Assembly (NCBI RefSeq): GCF_004118675.1
Contig: NZ_SDHZ01000001.1
Coordinates: 1,178,001 to 1,242,000, forward strand
Length of the DNA: 64,000 nucleotides
Direction of reading: 5' to 3'
DNA from: Filimonas effusa
Lineage (GTDB): Bacteria > Bacteroidota > Bacteroidia > Chitinophagales > Chitinophagaceae
Shown: positions 27,002 to 35,106 of the stretch, piece by piece
Layout: each line of letters opens with the position of its first letter
Position numbering within the stretch: the first letter of the stretch is position 1
Notes under the pieces: generated by a model
Database searches by the model: none
Told to the model about the DNA's origin: nothing
The model's input: the letters and a program-made list of their open reading frames with translations, nothing else
Made by a program: the position numbers and the translations under genes

Positions 27002-27031
27002 CTAATAGATCCCTGGTAAACAATCCAGAAG
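27002..27031 (-). repeat. Copy of the beta-helix gene 3' end at junction 2
   Basis: This is the same junction sequence as at 25372-25400, with one extra C (ATCCCTGG instead of ATCCTGG) that shifts the minus-strand frame. It marks the junction between units 2 and 3. Confidence 0.65.
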
Positions 27032-27035
27032 CAAC

Positions 27036-27783
27036 CAACGTGCCATTCAATTGCTCGATGAGGCCGCAAATGCGGCCCGCCAGATCACGCAGGAAGCCTA
27101 TACACTTTTGGATGACGCAGAGGCGGCCGTCTCAGCTGAAAAAGCAGTAATAAGGAAAGCGGAGCAGTACAACAACCATAAAACAGGAAGGAGAAGTAGT
27201 ATACCAAAGCCTGGTTATCACTCAGGCCGCCAATTACATCGACGATGCGCTGCTTTCCGGGCTTTCTGCAGAATTGCCAACAACCTCTGGTTACATCTCC
27301 AAATCCAAATTCACCAGTAATGCCCATAAAATAGATCCACAGGTTGATCCAATTCTTAAAGGCCATGCTGATGACATTATAGCCAATGGCGATCTTACCG
27401 GAGCCCAAACGGAAACATTACAAAACTATCTTTTCGAAAACAAAATGGGCCTCACGCGTCTCGATGGAAAAGTTGGAAGTAATAACGGTTTCGATGGACT
27501 ATTTATTAAAGGGTCGGCCCCAAATCCTGAGAAGATTTTCATTACAGAATGCAAGCAGCAGTGGAGTGGCGGCATAACACCTGCTCCCAGGAATATTAAT
27601 ACGGGTTTACCAGCACAAATGAGTGATGATTGGATCAGAGACGTTGCAACAAGACTTAGAGACGCAGGAAAGGTAGCGCAAGCAGATTTAGTGGAGGCGA
27701 ACCTTCTATCGATAGAAAAGGTCGTAGTAACCGTAAACAAAAATACAGGGGATGTGAATTTATTGAAGCTTGGAAACTACTAA
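27036..27783 (+). pseudogene. Orphan toxin tip 3, frameshifted
   Basis: Compared with tips 1 and 2, two single bases are missing near 27155 (GGGAAAA to GGAAAG) and 27170 (ACAAACAAC to ACAACAAC). The front frame therefore ends at 27320, out of frame with the rest. The nuclease part continues in another frame (27274-27783, first possible start TTG) and keeps GFDGLFIKG and ITECKQ through LLKLGNY. The tip is thus broken as one protein and has no carrier or signal peptide. It may still act as sequence donor, since the damage lies in the shared flank. Confidence 0.78.
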
Positions 27784-28552
27784 ATTTGAATATGCAATTA
27801 CCAGAAAAAAAAAAGAAGAGCGTTTGTTAGCTGCTTACAATAGTTATATAGATAGCATTTCAAAGTTTAAAGATTCTTTGTTGGCGGGAAGAACAAATGA
27901 AAGATTTTTCTCATTGACAGCTTGGGGAATATTTCAAACTTTTGCTTTAAAATCTTTTTTTCTCGACAGGAACCTATGTTTGACTAAATTGTGTTTTTAT
28001 AAATGTGGGTTATTAGATGAATTATTAACCAATAAGTATGATGAAAAAATTTTAGATTATGGAATAGTTCATATAACCTTTGCATTATTAAGTGATAACA
28101 ATGATCTGATTAATAGATACGCTCGATTAAAACACAGTATATTTGACGAGACAATAAAGCTAGGCTCTTCCACTCCTATGTATATTCTACAATGTATTAT
28201 CAAGGAAGATTGGATCGAATTTGAACGGGCTATGCAGATTATGAAAAATAAGACGGTTCCTAAACTTAAGATGGATTTAGATGCTGCCTATTTTGAGGCC
28301 TTTGCAGAGAAAGACAAGAACAAAATGGAACAAATTTTGTCCGAGTTGCTCAGTCCTAAAATGCATAAAAAAAGAAATAGCCAGCAGGTGTATGGAGATT
28401 TCATCTCCCAACCCGCACTCGGCTACGCCAAACTGGCATGGCTAAAAGGCATTGAAGTCGAGGTAAACAGCCCTTATGTTCCTAAAGAGCTTTTACCGGT
28501 AAAACCCCTGGAATCTTACCGTGAATTGGATCTCTTTACAGATTTTCAATAG
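27770..28552 (+). CDS. Immunity protein 3 (Imm49-like), start disturbed by an A-run
   Basis: The intact frame begins only at TTG 27770, which overlaps the tip-3 end by 14 bases and yields 260 residues. The ATG at 27792 sits exactly where immunity genes 1 and 2 start, but it is out of frame. A run of ten A (27805-27814) separates it from the body. With eleven A the ATG would give MQLPEKKKEERLL, equal in length and pattern to MEISNKTKEERLL of protein 1. So either the TTG is used, or slippage on the A-run restores the frame, or a base was lost in sequencing or evolution. The rest aligns well to the other two immunity proteins. Confidence 0.7.
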   Translation: METTKFEYAITRKKKEERLLAAYNSYIDSISKFKDSLLAGRTNERFFSLTAWGIFQTFALKSFFLDRNLCLTKLCFYKCGLLDELLTNKYDEKILDYGIVHITFALLSDNNDLINRYARLKHSIFDETIKLGSSTPMYILQCIIKEDWIEFERAMQIMKNKTVPKLKMDLDAAYFEAFAEKDKNKMEQILSELLSPKMHKKRNSQQVYGDFISQPALGYAKLAWLKGIEVEVNSPYVPKELLPVKPLESYRELDLFTDFQ

Positions 28553-28570
28553 CACATTTCACTTTGCACA

Positions 28571-28606
28571 AGCGGACGCCAATCATCTGGCGCCCGCTTG
28601 TTTTTC
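28571..28606. terminator. Terminator of cassette 3, shared with the convergent gene
   Basis: The same AGCGGACGCC/GGCGCCCGCT hairpin (loop AATCATCT) is followed by TGTTTTT. It lies between the convergent immunity 3 and beta-helix genes and may serve both. Confidence 0.8.
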
Positions 28607-28630
28607 CTCCCATATGGCGCAGTGTGCAAC

Positions 28631-29521
28631 CTAATAGATCCTGGTAAACAACCCGGAACCATTACCGGAACCACCACTGCCGGTAGTAGTAATATGACCG
28701 GTATTACCATTACCATCATAACCCCATGCTTTATTATTATTCGCTGTACAATTGGTAACAGTGTGCGGAACATTCTGACCGGCGCTTCCGAGTTTGAAGC
28801 CGTTGCCGTCACCATTGCTGCCATACCCGTTATTGGCAGCAGTACAATTGGTGATTTTTACAGACTCAGGCTGACCGTAAAGATCCCATCCATCATCGGA
28901 GTTATGGGTAGCCGTACAATGATCGAACAGGTTGCCTGCACCTGCTGAAAGCTTACAGGCAAAACCATCGGCATTCTCCCCGCCGTTCTGGCTATCATAA
29001 TTGTCGTAGGAATTGCAATAGCTAACATTGTTATGGTGTGAACCATTGTAAATCTGCAGACCGGAATCATGATTACCAGAGGTTGTTACATTATAAACAT
29101 AGTTGTAACCGCCTGTCTGAAATACAAGACCGCAATCAGGGCCGTTTTTAATGACCATATTGGTAATGTTCCAGTAACTGCCGTTACATTTCACCCCCCA
29201 TCCCGATGAAATACCGGAACAGTCAAGTGTCCCGCCGGTAAAATTGATCTTGGCGCTGGCGGTACCACTCCTGAGTAATTGTAACGTACTGGTTAATTTA
29301 ATGGTGCCGCTGATAGTGATGATATCACCCGGGTTGGCAGCGGCAATAGCAGCCTTTAAAGCCGATTCCGTGGTCACCGTCGTGTTAACAGCTGCAACCA
29401 CAACAGCGCTGGTAGTAACGGCTTGTAAAGAAGGATCATCAACGGAAGGTACTGGATCATTGTTTTTGGCACAACCTGCAAACGCAGTAGCAACGAAAGC
29501 AATCCGAAGAAAACTTTTCAT
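28631..29521 (-). CDS. Parallel beta-helix lipoprotein, pectate lyase PL9-like
   Basis: The ATG at 29521 gives a lipoprotein signal (MKSFLRIAFVATAFAGC), 296 residues in all. The body is a right-handed beta-helix with repeated N-x-x-V/I-x-N-C turns, and has the stretch ENADGFACKLSAGAGNLFDHC ... NSDDGWDLYG, which resembles PL9 pectate lyases including their Asp-rich calcium site. The C-terminus after KAWGYDGNGNTGH is a Gly/Ser-rich tail ending LFTRIY. Pieces of this 3' end recur at both cassette junctions. It is possible that the true end was lost and replaced during the rearrangements. Pectin-like glycan is the likely substrate. Confidence 0.78.
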   Translation of the reverse strand: MKSFLRIAFVATAFAGCAKNNDPVPSVDDPSLQAVTTSAVVVAAVNTTVTTESALKAAIAAANPGDIITISGTIKLTSTLQLLRSGTASAKINFTGGTLDCSGISSGWGVKCNGSYWNITNMVIKNGPDCGLVFQTGGYNYVYNVTTSGNHDSGLQIYNGSHHNNVSYCNSYDNYDSQNGGENADGFACKLSAGAGNLFDHCTATHNSDDGWDLYGQPESVKITNCTAANNGYGSNGDGNGFKLGSAGQNVPHTVTNCTANNNKAWGYDGNGNTGHITTTGSGGSGNGSGLFTRIY

Positions 29522-29900
29522 ACTTTGGCAATTTAAATATTTAAAGAAAAAACATAACAATAGCCGGAACAGCCATTCAATAAAATAAGTTTAAAGTTTT
29601 TCCTAAATATCTATGCAATCGTTGCCGGTGTCTTAAAGTTCCTGTTTGTAACGCTAAGTGTATTACGTGTATTATTGACACAAATATCTTCCCCTCCGCG
29701 GCAGGTTAACCCTCCCGCAATTCCCCAAAAAAATTAGCAAAGCCATTTCTTTTTGCTAAAAAAAAGGCCATTCCCCCTTAAAGCATCCTCAAAGCATCAC
29801 TAAAGCTTCCTTAAAGCTTCCTAAGAGCATCCTGGAAAACACCTCGGAACCGTCCTTTTTTTTAGCAAAACCCCAAAACAACTGTAAGGAGCTCTATTAA
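29522..29900. other. Non-coding region between two minus-strand genes
   Basis: This 379-base gap holds the upstream region of the beta-helix gene, an inverted pair TTAGCAAA (29734-29741) with TTTTGCTAA (29751-29759), another TTTAGCAAAA at 29861-29870, and the 11-bp repeat array at 29780-29834. No ORF or known RNA is recognisable. Part of it probably ends in a terminator for the aminopeptidase transcript, but a clear one was not found. Confidence 0.5.
29780..29834. repeat. Five tandem copies of an 11-bp repeat
   Basis: AAAGCATCCTC, AAAGCATCACT, AAAGCTTCCTT, AAAGCTTCCTA and AGAGCATCCTG follow each other without gaps. The common core is AAAGC(A/T)TC. The period is about one DNA turn. Confidence 0.75.
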
Positions 29901-31268
29901 TTAGAATCCCGGTTTCCTTATCAATCCCTCTCCCAGCAACCGGCTCCCGGCACTGGTGACGAGATAATCATCTTCTATCCTGATGCCCCCAAAATCGAAA
30001 TAATCCTTGGCCTTGGCGTAGTTGATGAAACTGGTGTGTTTACCTTCCGCCTCCCATGCCTGTATAAGCTCAGGCACAAAATATAAACCCGGCTCCACGG
30101 TAACTACAAAGCCTGGCTCCAATGCCCTGCCCAGCCGCAGCGACTTTAATCCAAACTGGGTGCTCTTTTTCAAAGTATCGGTATACCCCACATAAGCTTC
30201 ACCGAGGTTTTCCATGTCATGAACATCCATACCAAGCATATGTCCAAGACCACACTGGAAGAACAACGCATGGGCTCCCTGGGCTACAGCTTCTTTTACA
30301 TCGCCTTTCATCAGTCCTAATGCCTGCAGGCCTTTTACCAGCTGCTCACACGCCTCAAAATGAACGTCCCGGAACAACACGCCGGGCTTCATAAACGCAA
30401 CAGCCGCCTCGTATGCCGCTAACACAATCTTATAAACCTCTTTCTGTTTCGGCGTAAAGCTGCCGCTTACAGGAAAGGTACGCGTAAGGTCGCCGGCATA
30501 ATGCATAGCCGTTTCCGCACCGCAATCACACAATACCATCTGGCCGTTACGCAAAACGGTTGGGCCGGCATGGTTATGCAGGTATTGACCATTTACAGTT
30601 AAGATGGTAGGAAAGGAAAGCTGCCCGCCCTCGCTCACCGCCAGCCCCTGTAACTGGCCTGCGATCGCATATTCGGTAATCCCCTCTGCCGCCAGCTCCA
30701 TTGCTTTCAACTGCATGCGATTGGTGGTATTTACACCTTTTTCGATCTCCGCTATTTCTGCATCGGATTTAATGGAGCGCTGCGCTACAATTGCCTTTAT
30801 TAACGGCACAGAGGCATTTTCCTGTAGCAGAACAGCAGGTGTACTGAGCCATTCCTCCAGCTTCAAAATGGTCTCAGGACGGTAAGGCGGCAGATAATGC
30901 ACCTGCTGGCTCCGCTGCCGGGCGCGTTCCAGTAACGAAGGCAATGCCGATACCGGCTTAACGTCACTAATGCCACATGCAGCCGCCGGTTCGGCCAGCG
31001 GAGCCACATAACCCGTCCATACCATTTCTTCTATGGTAAGATCGTTGCCAAACAGCGTTTCCGTATTGTTGTCTATATCCAGTAAAAAAAACAGGTTCGG
31101 GCGGTCAATGCCCGTGAAATACAGGAAACTGCTATCCTGTCTGAAATGATAAATATTATCCTTGTAATTCATGCTGCTGTCCTCATTACCTGTCAGCAAC
31201 ACCAATCCACTGCCAACAGCTTTCATGAGCTGTTGCCTTCTTTCAATATAAACCGGGCGTTCAAACAT
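29901..31268 (-). CDS. Xaa-Pro aminopeptidase (M24B)
   Basis: The 455-residue cytoplasmic peptidase starts at ATG 31268 (MFERPVYIERRQQLM); the frame extends 13 codons upstream without support. The N-terminal AMP_N domain is followed by the pita-bread catalytic domain with all five metal ligands: D248 in CDCGAE, D260 in AGDLTRTF, H343 in GLGHMLGMDVHD, E392 in VTVEPGLYF and E432 in GIRIEDDYL. It removes an N-terminal residue ahead of proline. It stands alone between non-coding gaps. Confidence 0.92.
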   Translation of the reverse strand: MFERPVYIERRQQLMKAVGSGLVLLTGNEDSSMNYKDNIYHFRQDSSFLYFTGIDRPNLFFLLDIDNNTETLFGNDLTIEEMVWTGYVAPLAEPAAACGISDVKPVSALPSLLERARQRSQQVHYLPPYRPETILKLEEWLSTPAVLLQENASVPLIKAIVAQRSIKSDAEIAEIEKGVNTTNRMQLKAMELAAEGITEYAIAGQLQGLAVSEGGQLSFPTILTVNGQYLHNHAGPTVLRNGQMVLCDCGAETAMHYAGDLTRTFPVSGSFTPKQKEVYKIVLAAYEAAVAFMKPGVLFRDVHFEACEQLVKGLQALGLMKGDVKEAVAQGAHALFFQCGLGHMLGMDVHDMENLGEAYVGYTDTLKKSTQFGLKSLRLGRALEPGFVVTVEPGLYFVPELIQAWEAEGKHTSFINYAKAKDYFDFGGIRIEDDYLVTSAGSRLLGEGLIRKPGF

Positions 31269-31448
31269 ATGTTTCGTTTTTCCTTTCTGAAAAACGCAAA
31301 GTTCCATAAATATGCGTATCGATGATTGACAATTCTTAACCTTCTTGCCCCTTATAATGCCTCCGGACTAATGCCCCGGCTTATTGCGCAACGCTAAAAG
31401 ATAAATAAGGACGCTTATCCGTAAATTGCATTTCCCAATAATGCGATC

Positions 31449-32549
31449 ATGAGTTTGCTTAAAGACCTGTACTCAAAAACATTTTATAACCGCCTTTGCA
31501 ACAGCCTCGAAAAAGCCATCCCGGGCTTCAACAGGAAAATATTCATCAAAGCCATTTATACACCGGCCTTTGAAGATATGGAGTTGAAAGAAAGGATGCG
31601 GCATACCACGCTTACGCTCCATTCTTTTTTGCCGGCTGATTTTGAAAATGCCGTAGCGCTGCTCAAAACCAGCATAGAACAGCTTCGTGCCGATGACTTC
31701 CCCAATGGAGGCCTCGAATTTATCTTCTTCCCCGATTATATTGAGTTATACGGACTGAATGACTACAAAACATCCGTTAAGGCAATGGAATTCATTACAC
31801 AGTTTATTACATGTGAATTCGCTATCCGCCCTTTCCTTGTCAAATATAACGGCAAATTGATGCAGCAAATGCTGAAATGGTCGCTTCATTCAAACGCAGC
31901 AGTACGCAGACTGGCTACAGAAGGATGCCGCCCACGGCTTCCCTGGGCAACGGCCGTACCCGGATTGAAAAAAGATCCTTCGCCCATATTGCCCATCCTG
32001 GAGAACCTTAAAACCGATCCCTCAGAATCAGTACGGCGCAGTGTGGCCAATAATCTGAACGACATCTCCAAAGACCACCCGGGGCTGGTCATTGGAATTG
32101 CAGCCAAATGGAAAGGTATCAGCAAAGAAGTTGACGCCATCATCAAACATGGCTGCCGTACCCTGCTCAAACAGGGACATACCGGTATCCTGAAGCACTA
32201 TGGTCTTGAAAGCAGGAAACTCACGCTTTCCAATTTTGTCATTCACACGCCCGAGGTAAAAATAGGAGAGAGCGTATCCTTTTCGTTTACCATCGCCAAT
32301 AAAAACAGCGAAGCGCAAATGGTTCGCTTGGAGTATGGCGTATACTACAGAAAAGCAAACGGGAAGGCTACCAGGAAGGTATTTAAAGTAAGTGAACGGG
32401 TTTATGCACCCAAAGAAAAATGTACGATACAACGCCGTCAGAAATTTGTACTTATTACCACCCGCACATTCTATACAGGACAGCACCAGCTTTCGATCAT
32501 CGTTAACGGAGAAGAAAAAGGAATTGAAGTTTTTGAGCTAAAAGATTAA
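31449..32549 (+). CDS. DNA alkylation repair-like (AlkD/HEAT) protein
   Basis: The 366-residue protein is built of HEAT-like helices as in AlkD/AlkC DNA glycosylase relatives: AVRRLATEGCRPRLPWATAVPGLKKDPSPILPILENLKTDPSESVRRSVANNLNDISKDHP is the conserved core (about 145-215; split here only by description). The C-terminal 110 residues are beta-rich (FVIHTPEVKIGESVSFSFTI), an addition seen in the AlkC-type subgroup. The family can excise alkylated bases or only bind DNA. The next gene starts 35 bases on. Confidence 0.82.
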   Translation: MSLLKDLYSKTFYNRLCNSLEKAIPGFNRKIFIKAIYTPAFEDMELKERMRHTTLTLHSFLPADFENAVALLKTSIEQLRADDFPNGGLEFIFFPDYIELYGLNDYKTSVKAMEFITQFITCEFAIRPFLVKYNGKLMQQMLKWSLHSNAAVRRLATEGCRPRLPWATAVPGLKKDPSPILPILENLKTDPSESVRRSVANNLNDISKDHPGLVIGIAAKWKGISKEVDAIIKHGCRTLLKQGHTGILKHYGLESRKLTLSNFVIHTPEVKIGESVSFSFTIANKNSEAQMVRLEYGVYYRKANGKATRKVFKVSERVYAPKEKCTIQRRQKFVLITTRTFYTGQHQLSIIVNGEEKGIEVFELKD

Positions 32550-32584
32550 TATTTTTACAATATAATCGGAGGTAAAACAGGATA

Positions 32585-34924
32585 ATGGAGCTGAAGTTTC
32601 ACGCAGATACACCGTTTGAGATGCAATTGAGCTTTTCCGCTGTATTGGAACATTGGGAAAAAGTTGCAGCGAATAGCCCGGAAGAAAATGCCTATGCCGT
32701 AAACCTGCTCAGGCAGGCGGCAGCATTCCCGGAACTCAGGAATGGCATCACCACCGCAGCACAGCTCCAACAACATGCCGGCCTGCTCAGGCAGCTGCTT
32801 GCCCCGTTTTTTCCTGAAGGACTTACACTAAACGAAATCAAAGCTGTTAGCATTCCCTACCAGAATGTCATCTTCAATCATACCGAACGATTCGCAAATA
32901 TCCTGAAAGCCGCCGGGCCTGAGTTTAGTATCGGCTTCGCCGATTTCAGCGAACACCAGTTTTATGTAAGCAGCTGCTGCCTTGTTTTGAACGAGTTTTA
33001 CGGTACACAGCTCGACTTTGGCAAACCACTCTTTTATGAGATCCCCAACGAAGAAAATATTGTCAAATACTACCGGATCCTTTATAATGCCGATTTCCTG
33101 GAGATCGCACCTACTTCAAAAGCGGTTCCCATTTCTCCGGAAGAAATAGAGCAATTGTTGAACAACTACGATGACCTCGATCTTTGGAAACGGAAATTTC
33201 CAAAAGGCAGCTGGTGCCTGAAAGGTTTTGCCCTTATGACCCTTTTCGACGCTACCGTCGAAAACGCAGTCTCCATCTTAAAAGAAAGACTGCTGGGTAT
33301 GAATGCAATTGGTTTTAAAGATACGGTTCAGTCTATCTTTAGATCTATTTACCGCATTCCCGATCTGCGTGTAGGGTTTACCACATTCAATCCCGATAAT
33401 GAACAACTGATCCCTGACGCTTTCGGTCAGCAGCTTCCCAGTTATATGCTTACGCAACAGCAACCTGAAAAGGCCTGCAACCTGCTTTGCAACAACTCTT
33501 ACAGCCACCTTATTACCAAACGTACCTATTTCGCAGTTTCCGATACACTGCAGTGGGAGGTCGATACCCCCGGTAATTTAATGGCCAGGCATTTCCTGGA
33601 GCAGGATATCCGCAGTTTTATCATCGCACCTATTGTAAAAAATGAAAAACTTTTCGGCTTCCTCGAAGTAGTGTCTCCAAGAGCAAGAGAGCTGAATAGC
33701 ATCAACGCAAATAAACTCGACATTATCACCTCTTTTGTTACAGACACCATCGAACGGATGTCCGCTGAACTGGAAAACCAGGTGCAGGCAGTAATACAGG
33801 AAGAATACACCACCATCCATAACAGCGTGAACTGGAAATTCAGACAGGAAGCGCAGAAATACATTTTCGCCAGACAGGTAAATGAAACTTATGAATTACA
33901 GGAAGTCATCTTCCGCGATATCCATCCGCTCTATGGACAGGTTGATATTAAAGGCTCTTCCGATGCTCGTAATAACAGCGTACAGGCCGACTTACTTCTG
34001 CAGCTGGAAACCCTGTCTCTGCTGCTGAAAGAACTAAATAAACAGATAGCAGGCTCACCATTTCAAACCGACCTCGATCAGCTTAAAACATACCGGCTGG
34101 CGGCAACACTACCGTTAAAAGCTGGTACCGATCAATATATCAATCATTACCTCGATACGGAACTCCATCCCAGGCTGCAACAGATCAACCTACCCGAACT
34201 GTTGCCCGCTATTGACAGCTACTTTGTCAACACCAGCAAAGACACCGGATTGTTCCATCTAAACCGCCGGAAATATGAAACAACCATCAGCACAATCAAC
34301 AGCAAACTCGCTGCCGTAATAGATCATCAGCAGCAACAGGCGCAGGCCCAATTTCCGCACTACTACGAACGCTTTAAAACCGATGGGGTAGAACATAACC
34401 TGTATATCGGATTTTCGATTGCACCCGGTCGCAACTTCACCAATAGCGACCTGCAGGCACTGCAGTTATGGCAACTGCGTACACTTTGCGATATGGAAAC
34501 AGCACACTATTGTTTACAATCGTCATTACCATACCCGCTGGAGGTGACAACGCTGGTACTTGTTTACCATGGCACCATCGACATCCGCTTCAGGATGGAT
34601 GAAAAACGGTTCGACGTAGACGGTACCTATAATGCGCGTTATGAAATTGTAAAGAAACGGATCGACAAAGCCTTCATTAAAGGCACACAGGAACGGATCA
34701 CCCAGCCCGGCCTGCTCTCCATTGTATATTCAAGCGAAGCGGAAGAGCAGGAATACATGAACTATATCCGCCTGCTACAGATCGAAAAAAGACTGCAGAA
34801 CAATATCGAAAAACAGGAAGTAGAAGACCTTCAGGGCATCTCAGGCCTGAAGGTGATCCGCGTTGCATTCATGCGCACAATTACTCCCGATGATCATTTG
34901 CTGGCCAACGGCTGCACACCATAA
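32585..34924 (+). CDS. GAF-domain protein of unknown role
   Basis: The 779-residue protein has no signal peptide or membrane segment. A helical N-terminal part is followed by a GAF-like domain at about 225-390 (LMARHFLEQDIRSFIIAPIVKNEKLFGFLEVVSPR). A long helical linker and a mixed C-terminal part follow. No kinase, cyclase or HD output domain is visible, so it is not a usual GAF sensor. Large GAF proteins of this size are common in Bacteroidota but uncharacterised. It may be co-transcribed with the AlkD-like gene upstream. Confidence 0.7.
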   Translation: MELKFHADTPFEMQLSFSAVLEHWEKVAANSPEENAYAVNLLRQAAAFPELRNGITTAAQLQQHAGLLRQLLAPFFPEGLTLNEIKAVSIPYQNVIFNHTERFANILKAAGPEFSIGFADFSEHQFYVSSCCLVLNEFYGTQLDFGKPLFYEIPNEENIVKYYRILYNADFLEIAPTSKAVPISPEEIEQLLNNYDDLDLWKRKFPKGSWCLKGFALMTLFDATVENAVSILKERLLGMNAIGFKDTVQSIFRSIYRIPDLRVGFTTFNPDNEQLIPDAFGQQLPSYMLTQQQPEKACNLLCNNSYSHLITKRTYFAVSDTLQWEVDTPGNLMARHFLEQDIRSFIIAPIVKNEKLFGFLEVVSPRARELNSINANKLDIITSFVTDTIERMSAELENQVQAVIQEEYTTIHNSVNWKFRQEAQKYIFARQVNETYELQEVIFRDIHPLYGQVDIKGSSDARNNSVQADLLLQLETLSLLLKELNKQIAGSPFQTDLDQLKTYRLAATLPLKAGTDQYINHYLDTELHPRLQQINLPELLPAIDSYFVNTSKDTGLFHLNRRKYETTISTINSKLAAVIDHQQQQAQAQFPHYYERFKTDGVEHNLYIGFSIAPGRNFTNSDLQALQLWQLRTLCDMETAHYCLQSSLPYPLEVTTLVLVYHGTIDIRFRMDEKRFDVDGTYNARYEIVKKRIDKAFIKGTQERITQPGLLSIVYSSEAEEQEYMNYIRLLQIEKRLQNNIEKQEVEDLQGISGLKVIRVAFMRTITPDDHLLANGCTP

Positions 34925-34939
34925 ATGGCGTAACCACCC

Positions 34940-35015
34940 TATCCATTACCTGCACTCTCCTGACAACAACTTTACATAAAATATGCAATAACTTCATACT
35001 TATCCATTACCTGCA
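34940..35015. repeat. 15-bp direct repeat in the upstream region of the dehydrogenase
   Basis: TATCCATTACCTGCA occurs at 34940-34954 and again at 35001-35015, 61 bases apart, in the 182-base gap before the dehydrogenase gene. Both are followed by a similar T-rich/ACAAC stretch. A regulator binding site or an old duplication would explain it. Confidence 0.6.
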
Positions 35016-35106
35016 TTGTTTTAACAACCCTATTCTATACAACTTGTTAAACCCGCCCCCAATTAATCGTTTTAGCTGTTACTTCGTTTAAACAAAACCC
35101 GTACGT

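Larger units (their letters stand above)
25406..27035 (+). repeat. Toxin-tip/immunity cassette, tandem unit 2
   Basis: The unit of 1630 bases repeats unit 1 from CAACGTGCCATTCA onward. The left flank is nearly identical to unit 1 up to about 25863, the core diverges to about 26636, and the right flank is again nearly identical. Confidence 0.9.
27036..28651 (+). repeat. Toxin-tip/immunity cassette, tandem unit 3
   Basis: The last unit runs from CAACGTGCCATTCA to the 3' end of the intact beta-helix gene. Its tip follows unit 1 almost exactly through the catalytic motif (to about 27563) and then diverges. By hand count 27841-27900 has 18 of 60 G/C, while the flank 28381-28440 has 34 of 60. Confidence 0.88.

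Noticed and set aside
22010-28651. A transposon or integron as the source of the cassette array
   Set aside because: No transposase, integrase, terminal inverted repeats or attC-like sites were seen; plain tandem duplication explains the junctions better.
28598-28948. Plus-strand frame of 116 residues opposite the beta-helix gene
   Set aside because: It is low-complexity Thr/Ile sequence caused by the Asn/Gly-rich beta-helix codons on the other strand.
29780-29834. A CRISPR array
   Set aside because: The repeats are 11 bp with no spacers between them, and no cas gene is near.
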